A stretch of 36,939 nt of DNA from an uncultured Prevotella sp. (GCA_900557255.1 USSA01000007.1:1-36939), one strand, 5' to 3'; positions 25,881 to 33,773 are shown, counted from the first letter of the stretch. The notes: generated by a model from the letters alone, not told the origin. Made by a program: numbers and translations.

Positions 25881-25909
25881 TTGCCATTTTGAATGTTGCA
25901 TGAGATTTG
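25881..25909 (+). promoter_or_regulatory. Possible promoter of the UpxY-led operon
   Basis: TTG at 25881 to 25883 and GAGATTTG at 25902 to 25909 are separated by 18 bp and match the Bacteroidetes promoter except for G instead of T at the first -7 base. A start near 25916 would leave a leader of about 145 nt before the UpxY-like gene. Confidence 0.3.
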
Positions 25910-25910
25910 A

Positions 25911-25938
25911 CGTTGTATTGGCGTTGTATCAGCGTTGT
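25911..25938. repeat. Three CGTTGT repeats with an 11-bp period
   Basis: CGTTGT occurs at 25911, 25922 and 25933, extended in the first two copies to CGTTGTAT. The regular spacing near one helical turn, just upstream of the operon leader hairpin, suggests a protein-binding array. Recombinase arm sites or a LytTR-type regulator are candidates. Confidence 0.4.
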
Positions 25939-25974
25939 TCGTTTCGACAGACAGGGCAATGCGAAGGCCTTAAT

Positions 25975-26013
25975 AGCGTGGGACGGGCAGCAGACTGGCT
26001 CCGCGCTCTTTTT
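25975..26013 (+). terminator. Terminator-like hairpin in the leader of the UpxY-led operon
   Basis: AGCGTGG (25975 to 25981) pairs with CCGCGCT (26001 to 26007) through seven pairs, one of them G-T, followed by CTTTTTG. It precedes the UpxY-like start codon by about 50 bp. UpxY proteins are known to promote readthrough in the leaders of capsule operons. A leader terminator here would make the whole operon a target of its first gene product. Confidence 0.5.
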
Positions 26014-26060
26014 GTGTCCGTTCGTTTTTGAGGATTTTTCTAAGAAACTAGGAAAATACC

Positions 26061-26750
26061 ATGTCAACATTGATTAATGTGGCACCCGATGGAGGTAGAA
26101 AAGTATCTCCCCACGTCGGACTTACCTCCGATGTCCCCCTCAATAATACACAAAATGAGGTGTCGGTAAGATATGCTCCAAACCCAATGAAGAAATGGTA
26201 CGTGTTGCGAGCCACTTACCATCGTGAGAAGAAAGCCTACGATTATATTCTGAGCAAACGAAATAGCCCCGACGGTAATAGAATAGATGCCGAATGCTAT
26301 CTCCCTTTGCGGCACGTTGCGAAGATTGTCAAAGGAAAGCGACGATTCAAGATAGAGCCTTTCCTGCCTAATTTCCTCTTTGTGTATGCCACTCTAGAAA
26401 CAATCTCCCAAATACTCAATAACGACGATTTGAATTTCCTCAATCCTTATTATGATCATTTCAAGCAAGATGAGGCGGGCAAGAATCCACCTCTCACCAT
26501 CCCCTATGCTGCCATGATGAATTTCATCAAGGTAACGAGTGTGGATATAGATAAGGTGAAGGTGGTGAGCGAAGACCAGTGCCACTTCAAGAGTGGCGAC
26601 TTGGTGAAGGTGACTGGCGGCGAGTTTAAGGGGGTGGTCGGTAGGGTGGCTAGGCTCGGCGGACAGCAGAGGGTAGTTGTCGAGGTGAAAGGCGTTTGTT
26701 TGGTGAGTACGGCGTATGTGCCGACAGGGTTGCTGGAAAAGATAAAATAG
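26061..26750 (+). CDS. UpxY-family transcription antiterminator (NusG-like)
   Basis: 229 aa. After a 42-residue N-terminal extension comes the NusG N-terminal (NGN) domain (about 44 to 165, starting KKWYVLRATYHREKKAYDYI). A KOW segment follows (about 180 to 215, FKSGDLVKVTGGEFKGVVGRV). UpxY proteins bind the 5' leader of capsular polysaccharide operons and let RNA polymerase pass terminators. Here no polysaccharide genes follow. Instead it heads a signalling operon that begins 23 bp downstream, and a terminator-like hairpin precedes it. A shorter start at Met43 is possible. Confidence 0.88.
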   Translation: MSTLINVAPDGGRKVSPHVGLTSDVPLNNTQNEVSVRYAPNPMKKWYVLRATYHREKKAYDYILSKRNSPDGNRIDAECYLPLRHVAKIVKGKRRFKIEPFLPNFLFVYATLETISQILNNDDLNFLNPYYDHFKQDEAGKNPPLTIPYAAMMNFIKVTSVDIDKVKVVSEDQCHFKSGDLVKVTGGEFKGVVGRVARLGGQQRVVVEVKGVCLVSTAYVPTGLLEKIK

Positions 26751-26773
26751 TAATATATAATAATGTGTAGCTT

Positions 26774-27154
26774 ATGAAAAAGATTTGTCTCAACAATCGA
26801 GACGAAATGATCATGCTATTTGTTGATAACATAGCATATATTATGGCTGATGGCAATTACACCAAGATATGCTACATTGGTGGTATGACAACCGTTCTGT
26901 CGTTTGGCATTTCTAAGGTGGAAACTTTGGTATCGGCTTCGTATGCAGATGGAGAAGTCAGTCCTTTTGTGAGATTAGGAAGAAGTGTAATCATCAATCA
27001 GTGGTTTCTCTACGACATAAATGTTTTGAAACAGCACCTCGTTTTGTCTGATTGCATAAAAAATACCATAACGCTCAAACTTCCAAAGCCTTTGTTGAAG
27101 AAATACAAGGATTTGGTCAGCAAGAGCACCATAAAGAAGAATGAATTATGCTAG
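26774..27154 (+). CDS. Stand-alone LytTR DNA-binding regulator
   Basis: 126 aa. The whole protein is one LytTR domain: IAYIMADGNYTKICYI (19 to 34), LVSASYADGEVSPFVRLGRS with the conserved RxGRSxIIN-like strand (66 to 76), and a C-terminal NTITLKLPKPLLKKYKDL segment. There is no receiver domain, so activity is not controlled by direct phosphorylation on Asp. It overlaps the next gene (FHA protein) by 7 bp. It probably regulates this operon or a linked surface locus. Confidence 0.85.
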   Translation: MKKICLNNRDEMIMLFVDNIAYIMADGNYTKICYIGGMTTVLSFGISKVETLVSASYADGEVSPFVRLGRSVIINQWFLYDINVLKQHLVLSDCIKNTITLKLPKPLLKKYKDLVSKSTIKKNELC

Positions 27155-27795
27155 AAGTTATTATTGGAAAAGAGGGAACCCTGAGGTTTGCCATCAATGG
27201 TTCGAGGGTAAGTAGGCAACATGCCAAGATTACTGTTACGGATAGTGGACAGTGGATTTTGGAAGACCTCAACTCCACGAATGGCACATACATCATCAAT
27301 GAGAATGATGAACTAGTCCAGATAAAGAGGGTGAACATTACCGAGTTTACTCGTATCGTTCTTGCCGACCAAACAAGCATGGGATTCACTTTCTATGCCC
27401 ATCATGTCTTGGAGGAAGACCCTAAGAATTATCAACAGGAGTTTCGGTATGTTCTTGAAATTCATGACAAGGCAATCAGGGAGAAAACGGAGATAGATGC
27501 CAAATTGCAGAAAAAGAACATGATGAAGTTCTTGCCAGGATTTATCTCGGCGATGATTGGACTGATGCTCACCTTGCTGTTGCCGTTGCATCAGAAGGTA
27601 TATGGAGTGGCGGTGACAGCCGTGTTTACCACTATACTACAGGCTTTCATCAACATATATATAGGTAAAGACTCGAAATTGAAGAATTTCAATAGCAAAT
27701 ATTCGGGTAAGTTGATTTGCCCTTGTTGTGCGAAGCCTCTTTCGGAAATCGAATTCAAGAACCAAATGTGTAGCCGTTGCAAGGCTCACGCTTAA
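27148..27795 (+). CDS. Membrane FHA protein with C-terminal zinc ribbon
   Basis: 215 aa. The N-terminal FHA domain (about 1 to 82) has the phospho-threonine-binding signature: S19-R20, VSRQHAKI (21 to 28) and LNSTNGTY (41 to 48). A helical linker leads to two hydrophobic helices (about 130 to 147 and 152 to 171) that form a membrane hairpin, then a zinc ribbon with CPCC (191 to 194) and CSRC (208 to 211). FHA domains read phospho-Thr on kinase substrates, so the likely writer is the kinase three genes downstream. The membrane hairpin would hold the reader next to the transmembrane kinase. Confidence 0.88.
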   Translation: MLEVIIGKEGTLRFAINGSRVSRQHAKITVTDSGQWILEDLNSTNGTYIINENDELVQIKRVNITEFTRIVLADQTSMGFTFYAHHVLEEDPKNYQQEFRYVLEIHDKAIREKTEIDAKLQKKNMMKFLPGFISAMIGLMLTLLLPLHQKVYGVAVTAVFTTILQAFINIYIGKDSKLKNFNSKYSGKLICPCCAKPLSEIEFKNQMCSRCKAHA

Positions 27796-27809
27796 AACAT
27801 ATAAACATC

Positions 27810-28568
27810 ATGAAAAGATTAGTCCTAACATGCTTGTCTGCTTTTTTGCTGACAACAACTGCGCTTGCACAGAAAACATACGCCATCATTACTGGTGTGT
27901 CTAATTATGAAGGAACGGCTAACGACCTCACCCAGTCTACCAAGGATGCCAAGAGTCTGGCTTCGTTATATAAGTCGAAGGGAGCGACTGTAGTTCTGCT
28001 AACCTCTCAGAATGCTACTCGTGCCAATATCATCGCTGCCATCAGAAAGGTAAGAAATATAGCAACCTCCAATGATAGGATTGTATTTTCCTATAGCGGG
28101 CATGGTATGGAGAACATCATTTGTACTTATGCATCCACTTCTTCGCAGATGCTCTCGTATAATGAGCTGTTCCGAGAGTTAGACCAGTGCCCAGCCAAGG
28201 ATATCGTATGTTATATTGATGCTTGCTACTCTGGAACTGCTGCTAACAATATGCATTCCAAGAATTTTGTCAGTGCCAATGAAAAGGCATGGGAAAACAT
28301 TATGAAGAGCAATCCTCGGTATATCGTATATCTATCCTCTCGTTCTAGCGAAACTTCTTCAGAGAGTCCTTTGGTTGGTTCGGGATTGATGACCAATGGT
28401 ATTATGAAGGGCTTGCGTGGGAAGGCGGATAGCGATGGCGACAAGAACATTACCGCCATCGAACTTTTCAAGTATATTCATAAAGATGTACAGCTGCATA
28501 ACAAGAGACAGCATCCTCAACTAGTGAGTTCAAAGGCACTATATAATAATGTATTAATGAGTTGGTAA
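27810..28568 (+). CDS. Exported caspase-family peptidase with EF-hand-like loop
   Basis: 252 aa from the ATG at 27810. An in-frame ATG at 27777 lies inside the previous gene and would spoil the signal peptide. The signal peptide is about 1 to 20 (TTTALAQ). The C14 catalytic dyad is H98 in SYSGHGME and C139 in YIDACYSG. D207 to E218 (DSDGDKNITAIE) fits a 12-residue EF-hand calcium loop, so activity may depend on calcium. It would act outside the cytoplasm, unlike most bacterial caspase-like effectors. It follows the FHA gene by 14 bp and may cleave exported operon partners. Confidence 0.88.
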   Translation: MKRLVLTCLSAFLLTTTALAQKTYAIITGVSNYEGTANDLTQSTKDAKSLASLYKSKGATVVLLTSQNATRANIIAAIRKVRNIATSNDRIVFSYSGHGMENIICTYASTSSQMLSYNELFRELDQCPAKDIVCYIDACYSGTAANNMHSKNFVSANEKAWENIMKSNPRYIVYLSSRSSETSSESPLVGSGLMTNGIMKGLRGKADSDGDKNITAIELFKYIHKDVQLHNKRQHPQLVSSKALYNNVLMSW

Positions 28569-28576
28569 AAAAGACG

Positions 28577-29149
28577 ATGGAAGATAATAAGAAACCAGTC
28601 ATTGCGACTAAATGTCCCAAATGTGGACAAGTGGTGAAGTTTTATTCGCCAGGACAGGGAGGCTTGGTCAAGGTGAAATGTCCTCATCCTAAATGTGGAC
28701 ATACGTTTGGAGTGAAAATCACCGAGAAACAAATTCGAATGGGGGCGGATGGAAACTCAAAAAAATCATCCCATCCTGCAACAGACCCTATTATTCCTAC
28801 GAGTGGAACTCCTTCGGGCGTGGTAGCTCGGCTTTTGCAGAAAAAGAGGCACTTCTACAACAAGGATAAGTATTATGGTTTACAGTTGGGAGCCAATACG
28901 ATAGGTATGTATGATCCGTCTTCTCCTTCCGATATCATGATAGAGGGAGATAGAACCATAAGTCATCGCTCAGCAACAATCCTTGTTGAGGCTGTGGGAC
29001 ATTCTTATAAATATCTCTTGACCGTTAATCGTTCTAAAAATCCTGTTTATCTTTCAGGGAAGATGATACCAGTAGGCACATCTGTTTATATCCAGCTTGA
29101 CCAAGAATTCATTTTAGGAAAAACTCATTTTTGTCTTACAAATAAATAA
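28577..29149 (+). CDS. Zinc-ribbon FHA protein
   Basis: 190 aa from the ATG at 28577; a TTG at 28562 overlaps the caspase gene and is less likely. The N-terminal zinc ribbon uses C13-x2-C16 and C35, C40 (CPKCGQ and CPHPKCGH). A linker, ATDPIIPTSGTPSG (68 to 81), leads to a C-terminal FHA domain (about 98 to 187) with the ISHRSATI motif (128 to 135). It has no membrane segment, so it is cytoplasmic and could carry a phospho-Thr signal from the kinase to another partner. The similar linker in the kinase is noted among the findings. Confidence 0.85.
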   Translation: MEDNKKPVIATKCPKCGQVVKFYSPGQGGLVKVKCPHPKCGHTFGVKITEKQIRMGADGNSKKSSHPATDPIIPTSGTPSGVVARLLQKKRHFYNKDKYYGLQLGANTIGMYDPSSPSDIMIEGDRTISHRSATILVEAVGHSYKYLLTVNRSKNPVYLSGKMIPVGTSVYIQLDQEFILGKTHFCLTNK

Positions 29150-29152
29150 GTT

Positions 29153-30664
29153 ATGATAGAGAATGCATTAGCAATAGGCTCCATACTGAAGGGAGCAACG
29201 ACCTATACGATAGATAAGCAACTACATCAAGGTGGTTTTGGCATCACATATCTAGCCAAGGCTCAGATTATGGTGGGCAATATTTCGCAGGTTGCGACGT
29301 TTACCATCAAGGAATTCTTTATGGGCAAGATTTGTTCTAGGGATGCCCATGGAAATGTACTGGTGGCACAAGAGAACCAACAGATATTTAAGCAGGCGAA
29401 GCAAGATTTCCAAGAGGAAGCGAAAATCCTTCATTCATTGATACATACCAATATCGTGCCAGTGAACGAGGTGTTTGAACAGAACAACACAGTTTATTAT
29501 GTGATGGCATACCTTGGCAATGTATCGCTTTATCAGTATGTTTCCGAACAAGGAGGATGTTTGTCTGAGAGCCAAGCCAAGGAAATCACCTGTTCAATAT
29601 CTGGTGCGCTCTCTTATCTCCATAATCATCATATCTTGCACTTGGACATCAAACCCGATAACATCATGATGATGAGTGAGGGAGCATCGGTAAAACCGAT
29701 GCTGATAGATTTCGGCCAAGCTGTGTATTTCGAGAATGGAAAGCCCAAGAGAAACAAGGGGATTGGTGGATATTCCAGGGGCTATTCGCCAATAGAATTG
29801 AAGCAATCCGTTTCTGAGTTTCTGCCTTCGTTGGATATTTATTCGCTAGCTGCCACCTTAGTATATATGGTAACAGGCAAGGAACCAAACGATGCTTCGG
29901 AGCAAAGTGTTCATAAGATATATCGAGCTTTGCCTGAAAACATCTCGCAGAATACGATGGATGCCATCATCTGTGGAATGCAGAAGGATAGTCTTTGTCA
30001 TCCGCAAACCATCCTAGACTTCCAAAATATATTGCAGCAGGGCAAATCGCAGATGGGTGGAAATGTGGATATGGATGCAAGTGGACCTATTGTTACAGAC
30101 CCCGTGATTCCTAGTTCTGCCAGTTCGCAGCCTATCGGAAAGTTTGCAGCTCTTGTCATAGGTCTCTTATTGGTAGGTGGCATCGGTTGGTATGCAAAGA
30201 ACCATTTCGGTGACAAGGGCAAGTCTACGGAGGTCGCTCATCAAGATATTAAAACGGATTCCGTATCACAAGATACAGTACATATTGCTAAGTTTACGGC
30301 TAAGGAAAATATTGAAACTCCAAAAACGGACAATCCTCATATGGAAGAGCAACCTGCCAAGACCACTGGTAAGGTGGTAAAACATGAAGGGGCTGATGAT
30401 GAACCGCCATCAGTAAAGCCTGTAAAGAAAGAAACAGCAACATCAGGAACCATAAATCTTGGTTATGCTACGTGGACAGGTGGTATCCTCAATGGAAAGC
30501 CACATGGCAATGGTAGAATGAAATTTCATAGTTCCCATGCGGTGGCAGGTTGCTCTACTGTTCCTCAAGCTGGCGATTATATCGACGGCTACTGTGAAAA
30601 TGGGGTAGTGCAGAATGGTGGTCTTTATCGAAATGGAGAGAAAATTGAAACAATTGTTAGATAA
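29153..30664 (+). CDS. Transmembrane Ser/Thr kinase with MORN-like tail
   Basis: 503 aa. The Hanks-type kinase domain is complete: Gly-rich loop QGGFGITYL (26 to 34), K53, catalytic loop HLDIKPDN (163 to 170, D165) and DFG at 186 to 188. A linker with TDPVIPSS (315 to 322) is followed by one membrane helix (about 331 to 347) and a low-complexity extracytoplasmic stretch. The C-terminus has a MORN-like repeat, YATWTGGILNGKPHGNGRM (438 to 456), with a weaker second copy near 478 to 495. The domain order suggests that an outside signal controls phosphorylation inside. It starts 3 bp after the zinc-ribbon FHA gene, and FHA proteins are its probable readers. Confidence 0.92.
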   Translation: MIENALAIGSILKGATTYTIDKQLHQGGFGITYLAKAQIMVGNISQVATFTIKEFFMGKICSRDAHGNVLVAQENQQIFKQAKQDFQEEAKILHSLIHTNIVPVNEVFEQNNTVYYVMAYLGNVSLYQYVSEQGGCLSESQAKEITCSISGALSYLHNHHILHLDIKPDNIMMMSEGASVKPMLIDFGQAVYFENGKPKRNKGIGGYSRGYSPIELKQSVSEFLPSLDIYSLAATLVYMVTGKEPNDASEQSVHKIYRALPENISQNTMDAIICGMQKDSLCHPQTILDFQNILQQGKSQMGGNVDMDASGPIVTDPVIPSSASSQPIGKFAALVIGLLLVGGIGWYAKNHFGDKGKSTEVAHQDIKTDSVSQDTVHIAKFTAKENIETPKTDNPHMEEQPAKTTGKVVKHEGADDEPPSVKPVKKETATSGTINLGYATWTGGILNGKPHGNGRMKFHSSHAVAGCSTVPQAGDYIDGYCENGVVQNGGLYRNGEKIETIVR

Positions 30665-30667
30665 AAT

Positions 30668-31819
30668 ATGATGAAACGATTCTTTGTTTTTCTCTTGATG
30701 CAGATTTCTCTATTTTCAGTCGCATTCTCGCAAGAATTAATAGTGAAATCTTTGAAAGTATCAGAAGGGGATATATCTGCCCAAATTCAGCCACGTTTGG
30801 ATACGAATGACAGAAATTGTGCATTAATCAAAGTTGGTTTAACTCTTGATGATGTTCAATTTGATGGTAATTTAATGGGAAAGGTTGAACATAAGATAGG
30901 AGAGTATTGGGTATATATGCCCCAAGGAAATTCTATGCTTCGCATCCTTCATAAAGATTATACTCCTCTGATGATTAATTTCTTTGACTATGGTTTGGGG
31001 AAGTTACAAAGTGGTGTTACTTATGTCTTGACATTAGAAAAACCAACGAATGCGGTTGTTCAACAGAAACAAACTATTTTGGATTCTGCCTCTTCTGTAT
31101 CATCGGGAGATGGTGTTATCAGCATTCCTTTAACAAATGATATAAAAATCGAGATGGTAAAGATAGAGGCAGGTACGTTTGTAATGGGAGCAACAATAGA
31201 TTTGCAGAATCTAGTTAATGATCAGAAACCTGTACATCGAGTAACTTTGACCAACGATTACTATATAGGTAGGTACGAGGTAACTCAATCTTTGTGGGAG
31301 GTTGTTATGGGAAATAATCCTTCTTTCTTTAAGGAGGGTGAAAATTATCCTGTAAATTTCGTTACTTGGATTGACTGTCAGGAGTTTATAAATAAATTGA
31401 ATAGTATGACTGGTAGACAGTTCCGTTTGCCGACAGAGGCAGAATGGGAGTATGCCGCTCGTGGAGGAAAGAAAAGTCGTGGTTATCAGTATAGTGGAAG
31501 CAATAATATCTCTGATGTAGCTTGGTATGGTGATAATAGTGGTCGTGCGCTTCATCCTGTAGGTGCAAAACAAGCAAATGAATTGGGAATTTATGATATG
31601 TCTGGTAATGTTGAAGAGTGGTGTCAAGATTGGTATGGTCCATATTCTAAGTCTTCTCAGGTAAATCCTATAGGTGCAAGTAATGGAGAGTATCGTGTGC
31701 GTCGTGGTGGTTCCTGTGATAGTTTTAGTGGATGGTGTTGTTCCTCGTCCCGTCACTATGGGCATCCAAATGGTCGTAATAGCAGCGGAACAGGATTTCG
31801 TCTGGTCCTCTCCGAATAA
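30668..31819 (+). CDS. Exported SUMF1-fold protein A with variable-region-like C-terminus
   Basis: 383 aa. The signal peptide ends at about residue 21 (VAFSQ). An N-terminal domain of about 100 residues (22 to 125) is shared with proteins B, C and D and has the motif SEGDISAQIQPRLDTNDRNC. The FGE-sulfatase (SUMF1) domain (about 163 to 383) has EMVKIEAGTFVMGA, YEVTQSLW, FRLPTEAEWEYAARGG, GNVEEW and GFRLVLSE. The Cys-rich end (350 to 376) does not match the active-site Cys pair spacing of true FGEs, so it is more likely a ligand-binding domain than an oxidase. It starts 3 bp after the kinase. Residues 349 to 376 resemble a retroelement variable region. Confidence 0.85.
   Translation: MMKRFFVFLLMQISLFSVAFSQELIVKSLKVSEGDISAQIQPRLDTNDRNCALIKVGLTLDDVQFDGNLMGKVEHKIGEYWVYMPQGNSMLRILHKDYTPLMINFFDYGLGKLQSGVTYVLTLEKPTNAVVQQKQTILDSASSVSSGDGVISIPLTNDIKIEMVKIEAGTFVMGATIDLQNLVNDQKPVHRVTLTNDYYIGRYEVTQSLWEVVMGNNPSFFKEGENYPVNFVTWIDCQEFINKLNSMTGRQFRLPTEAEWEYAARGGKKSRGYQYSGSNNISDVAWYGDNSGRALHPVGAKQANELGIYDMSGNVEEWCQDWYGPYSKSSQVNPIGASNGEYRVRRGGSCDSFSGWCCSSSRHYGHPNGRNSSGTGFRLVLSE
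31712..31816 (+). other. Candidate diversity-generating-retroelement variable region
   Basis: Codons 349 to 376 of protein A are dominated by NNT and NNC codons (TGT GAT AGT TTT AGT, CAC TAT, CAT, AAT GGT, AAT AGC AGC). They interrupt fixed residues in the order C...SS.R....P..R.....GFRLVLS, the pattern that SUMF1-fold variable regions show when AAY codons of a template are mutagenised. The last codons, CGT CTG GTC CTC TCC, are richer in G and C than the rest of the gene. There is no template repeat or reverse transcriptase in the window. See the finding for tests. Confidence 0.4.
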
Positions 31820-31873
31820 AGATATTTTCTAAAGTATATATGTTGTCTATGAGTCTTGAATTAAATGTAAACA

Positions 31874-32128
31874 ATGAAAAAACATTCAAAAATTGTATTG
31901 GCTAAAAGGTACACAAATAAGCAATTGCCTCTACGTCAAGTTAAAAAATACGACTTGGAACATGCTTTGAAAGGAGTGAATTACCAAAAGCTGAGGCTGC
32001 AAGGGCGTGGTGATGAAGATGGTGGAAGTAAAGTACCAATGGGGGCTTTAAGTAACTTAGCAAAATATAAACGGGTAATTAGGGCGGTAAAGGCAGTAGA
32101 ATTACGCAAAAATCATAGGTTGAAATGA
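31874..32128 (+). CDS. Small basic protein of unknown function, copy 1
   Basis: 84 aa, basic, without signal peptide or membrane segment. It shares with copy 2 (33837 to 34055) the pattern HAL-x2-V-x-Y, then LQ.RGDED, KVPM and L. Its stop codon overlaps the start of the adjacent membrane-protein pseudogene (ATGA). I do not recognise the family. The duplication with conserved residues argues it is a real gene. Confidence 0.6.
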   Translation: MKKHSKIVLAKRYTNKQLPLRQVKKYDLEHALKGVNYQKLRLQGRGDEDGGSKVPMGALSNLAKYKRVIRAVKAVELRKNHRLK

Positions 32129-32576
32129 CAAGCAATATTGGGGATATCAAAAAAGACATAAAGAGCGTATTGATCGTGCTGTCAAATATTCTAGTAAAAT
32201 TTCTGATAATATTAGGTATTTGTCAATTACAGGGTTAGGGCTGATTTGGTTATTGGTAGAAAAAGGTGAGTATGAGTTGGATGAGTTATTGCATAATTAT
32301 TATGCACAAGTCATAATAATTTCTTGCTTATTAGTTCTTCTTTTGGAACTAACTCATCTGATACTGAACGTGATAGTGAATCTATTGTATGCAAGTTGCA
32401 GGCTCAAAAAGCCTTTATCGTATGTCTCCAATCCTAAATGAACCCAATATGTTGCAACAAATTTCCCAAAAGCGATAATTAAAATAGAATGGACCCTTTG
32501 GTTCGCAAAGATAATTTGCTTAATCGTAGCTTTGCTATTCTTTGTATGTTGTTTGTTAGTAAAAATGTTTAGTTAA
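32125..32576 (+). pseudogene. Broken copy of the three-helix membrane protein
   Basis: This region matches the intact copy at 34096 to 34554 along its whole length but has two disabling changes. A run of six A (32149 to 32154) needs a seventh to join the ATG at 32125 to the conserved frame (HKERIDRAV then IRYLSITGLGLIW). Later a TGA (32438 to 32440) replaces the AGA codon of copy 2. After the stop the frame still reads TQYVATNFPKAIIKIEW and ends LLVKMFS, so decay is recent. An internal start at 32220 leaves an open stretch of 73 codons that is probably not functional. Confidence 0.85.
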
Positions 32577-32710
32577 AGAATGAAGTGTATTACTTTTATA
32601 GTAGGAAAAATAAGGAAAGTATTTGCTCTCTTCATATTATTACTTTTCTCCATTTCAGTTTGTTCTCAGGAATTGCATGTAAAATCCTTTGGCATTGCTG
32701 AAAATGACCT
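32213..32710 (+). repeat. Tandem duplication, unit 1
   Basis: This 498-bp stretch matches 34191 to 34688 at a constant offset of 1,978 bp with no indels that I could see. It covers the end of the membrane-protein gene and the 5' end of the next SUMF1-fold gene. The upstream small gene is also duplicated but more diverged. A duplication of the cassette small gene, membrane gene and SUMF1 gene explains the pattern. Confidence 0.8.
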
Positions 32711-33773
32711 CACAGCTCAAACGCAACCTCGTAAGGATTTGAATGATAAAAATTGTGCTTTGGTGAAGGTGCAATTTGTTGGAGAACTTGCAAATGTAGA
32801 GGGCAATGTAATCATGCCATTGGTGAAACATCTAAATGAGACTTGGTGTTATATGCCTCAGAATTCGCGGCAGATAAAAGTGATTACCAAGAATTTTCTG
32901 CCTGTCATGGTTACTTTTGCAGATTTTGGCGTGGAGAAGTTGGAGGGTAATAGGACTTATGTGTTGGTGCTGAATCAGAATGGTAATATGGTACAACCTA
33001 CTGAACCTATAGCTCAAACAACAGTGCAACAAAGGCCAACTTCTGCTAGTAGCTCCAGTAAAATTTCTGGTAATACGATAACGATTCCTGTAAAGGACGG
33101 TATTAGTATTGAAATGGTGAAAGTTGAGGCAGGAACGTTTATGATGGGGGCTACTTCTAAGGATGGAAATGTTGAAGACAATGAAAAACCAGTTCATAAA
33201 GTAACATTGACAAGAAACTACTATATTGGAAAATATGAGGTAACTCAGGCCTTGTGGCAAGTGATAATGGGGTCTAACCCTTCCAAGAATAGAAACGCAA
33301 AATATCCTGTAGAAATGGTAAGTTGGAATGATTGCCAAAAATTTATCTCAAAACTCAATGAGATTACAAACCGCCAGTTTCGTCTTCCAACAGAAGCAGA
33401 GTGGGAATATGCTGCTATTGGCGGAAAAAATAGTAAGGGTTATGTGTATAGTGGTAGTAATATATTTGACGATATAGCTTGGAAAGATGGAAATGTTCAT
33501 GAAGTAGGAATGAAACGACCGAATGAATTAGGCCTTTATGATATGTCAGGCAATGTAAGTGAATGGTGTGAGGATTGGTATGGTAATTATTCTAGTTCTG
33601 CGTCTGTAGACCCCAAAGGTCCAGTGGATGGAGCAAGACGAGTTTTGCGAGGTGGCAATTGGCAGTGGCTTGTAGCTGTAGGTAGCCTATATTGTAGTGT
33701 GAAGAGCCGTGATGCAACGGGGGGGATTGTAAAGTCTGAAGGCATTGGCTTTCGTTTGGTTCTCACAGAATAA
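32580..33773 (+). CDS. Exported SUMF1-fold protein B
   Basis: 397 aa. The signal peptide ends near residue 29 (SVCSQ). The shared N-terminal domain spans about 30 to 130 (AENDLTAQTQPRKDLNDKNC). A Ser/Thr-rich linker leads to the FGE-sulfatase domain (about 177 to 397) with EMVKVEAGTFMMGA, YEVTQALW, FRLPTEAEWEYAAIGG, GNVSEWCEDW and GFRLVLTE. Its variable C-terminal segment (RGGNWQWLVAVGSLYCSVKSR) is unlike that of protein A. It begins 3 bp after the pseudogene and its 5' end is part of the duplicated block. It probably binds a ligand at the cell surface. Confidence 0.83.
   Translation: MKCITFIVGKIRKVFALFILLLFSISVCSQELHVKSFGIAENDLTAQTQPRKDLNDKNCALVKVQFVGELANVEGNVIMPLVKHLNETWCYMPQNSRQIKVITKNFLPVMVTFADFGVEKLEGNRTYVLVLNQNGNMVQPTEPIAQTTVQQRPTSASSSSKISGNTITIPVKDGISIEMVKVEAGTFMMGATSKDGNVEDNEKPVHKVTLTRNYYIGKYEVTQALWQVIMGSNPSKNRNAKYPVEMVSWNDCQKFISKLNEITNRQFRLPTEAEWEYAAIGGKNSKGYVYSGSNIFDDIAWKDGNVHEVGMKRPNELGLYDMSGNVSEWCEDWYGNYSSSASVDPKGPVDGARRVLRGGNWQWLVAVGSLYCSVKSRDATGGIVKSEGIGFRLVLTE

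Noticed and set aside
26061..26750. UpxY-like gene as the start of a capsular polysaccharide locus
   Set aside because: No glycosyltransferase, flippase, polymerase or nucleotide-sugar gene follows. All downstream genes are signalling or exported SUMF1-fold proteins.
31820..31873. Template repeat for the suspected variable region directly after protein A
   Set aside because: The 54 bp contain no similarity to the variable region, and no reverse transcriptase frame exists anywhere in the window.
32220..32441. 73-codon open stretch as an independent membrane protein
   Set aside because: Alignment with the intact copy at 34096 shows it is the middle of a frameshifted, prematurely stopped gene.
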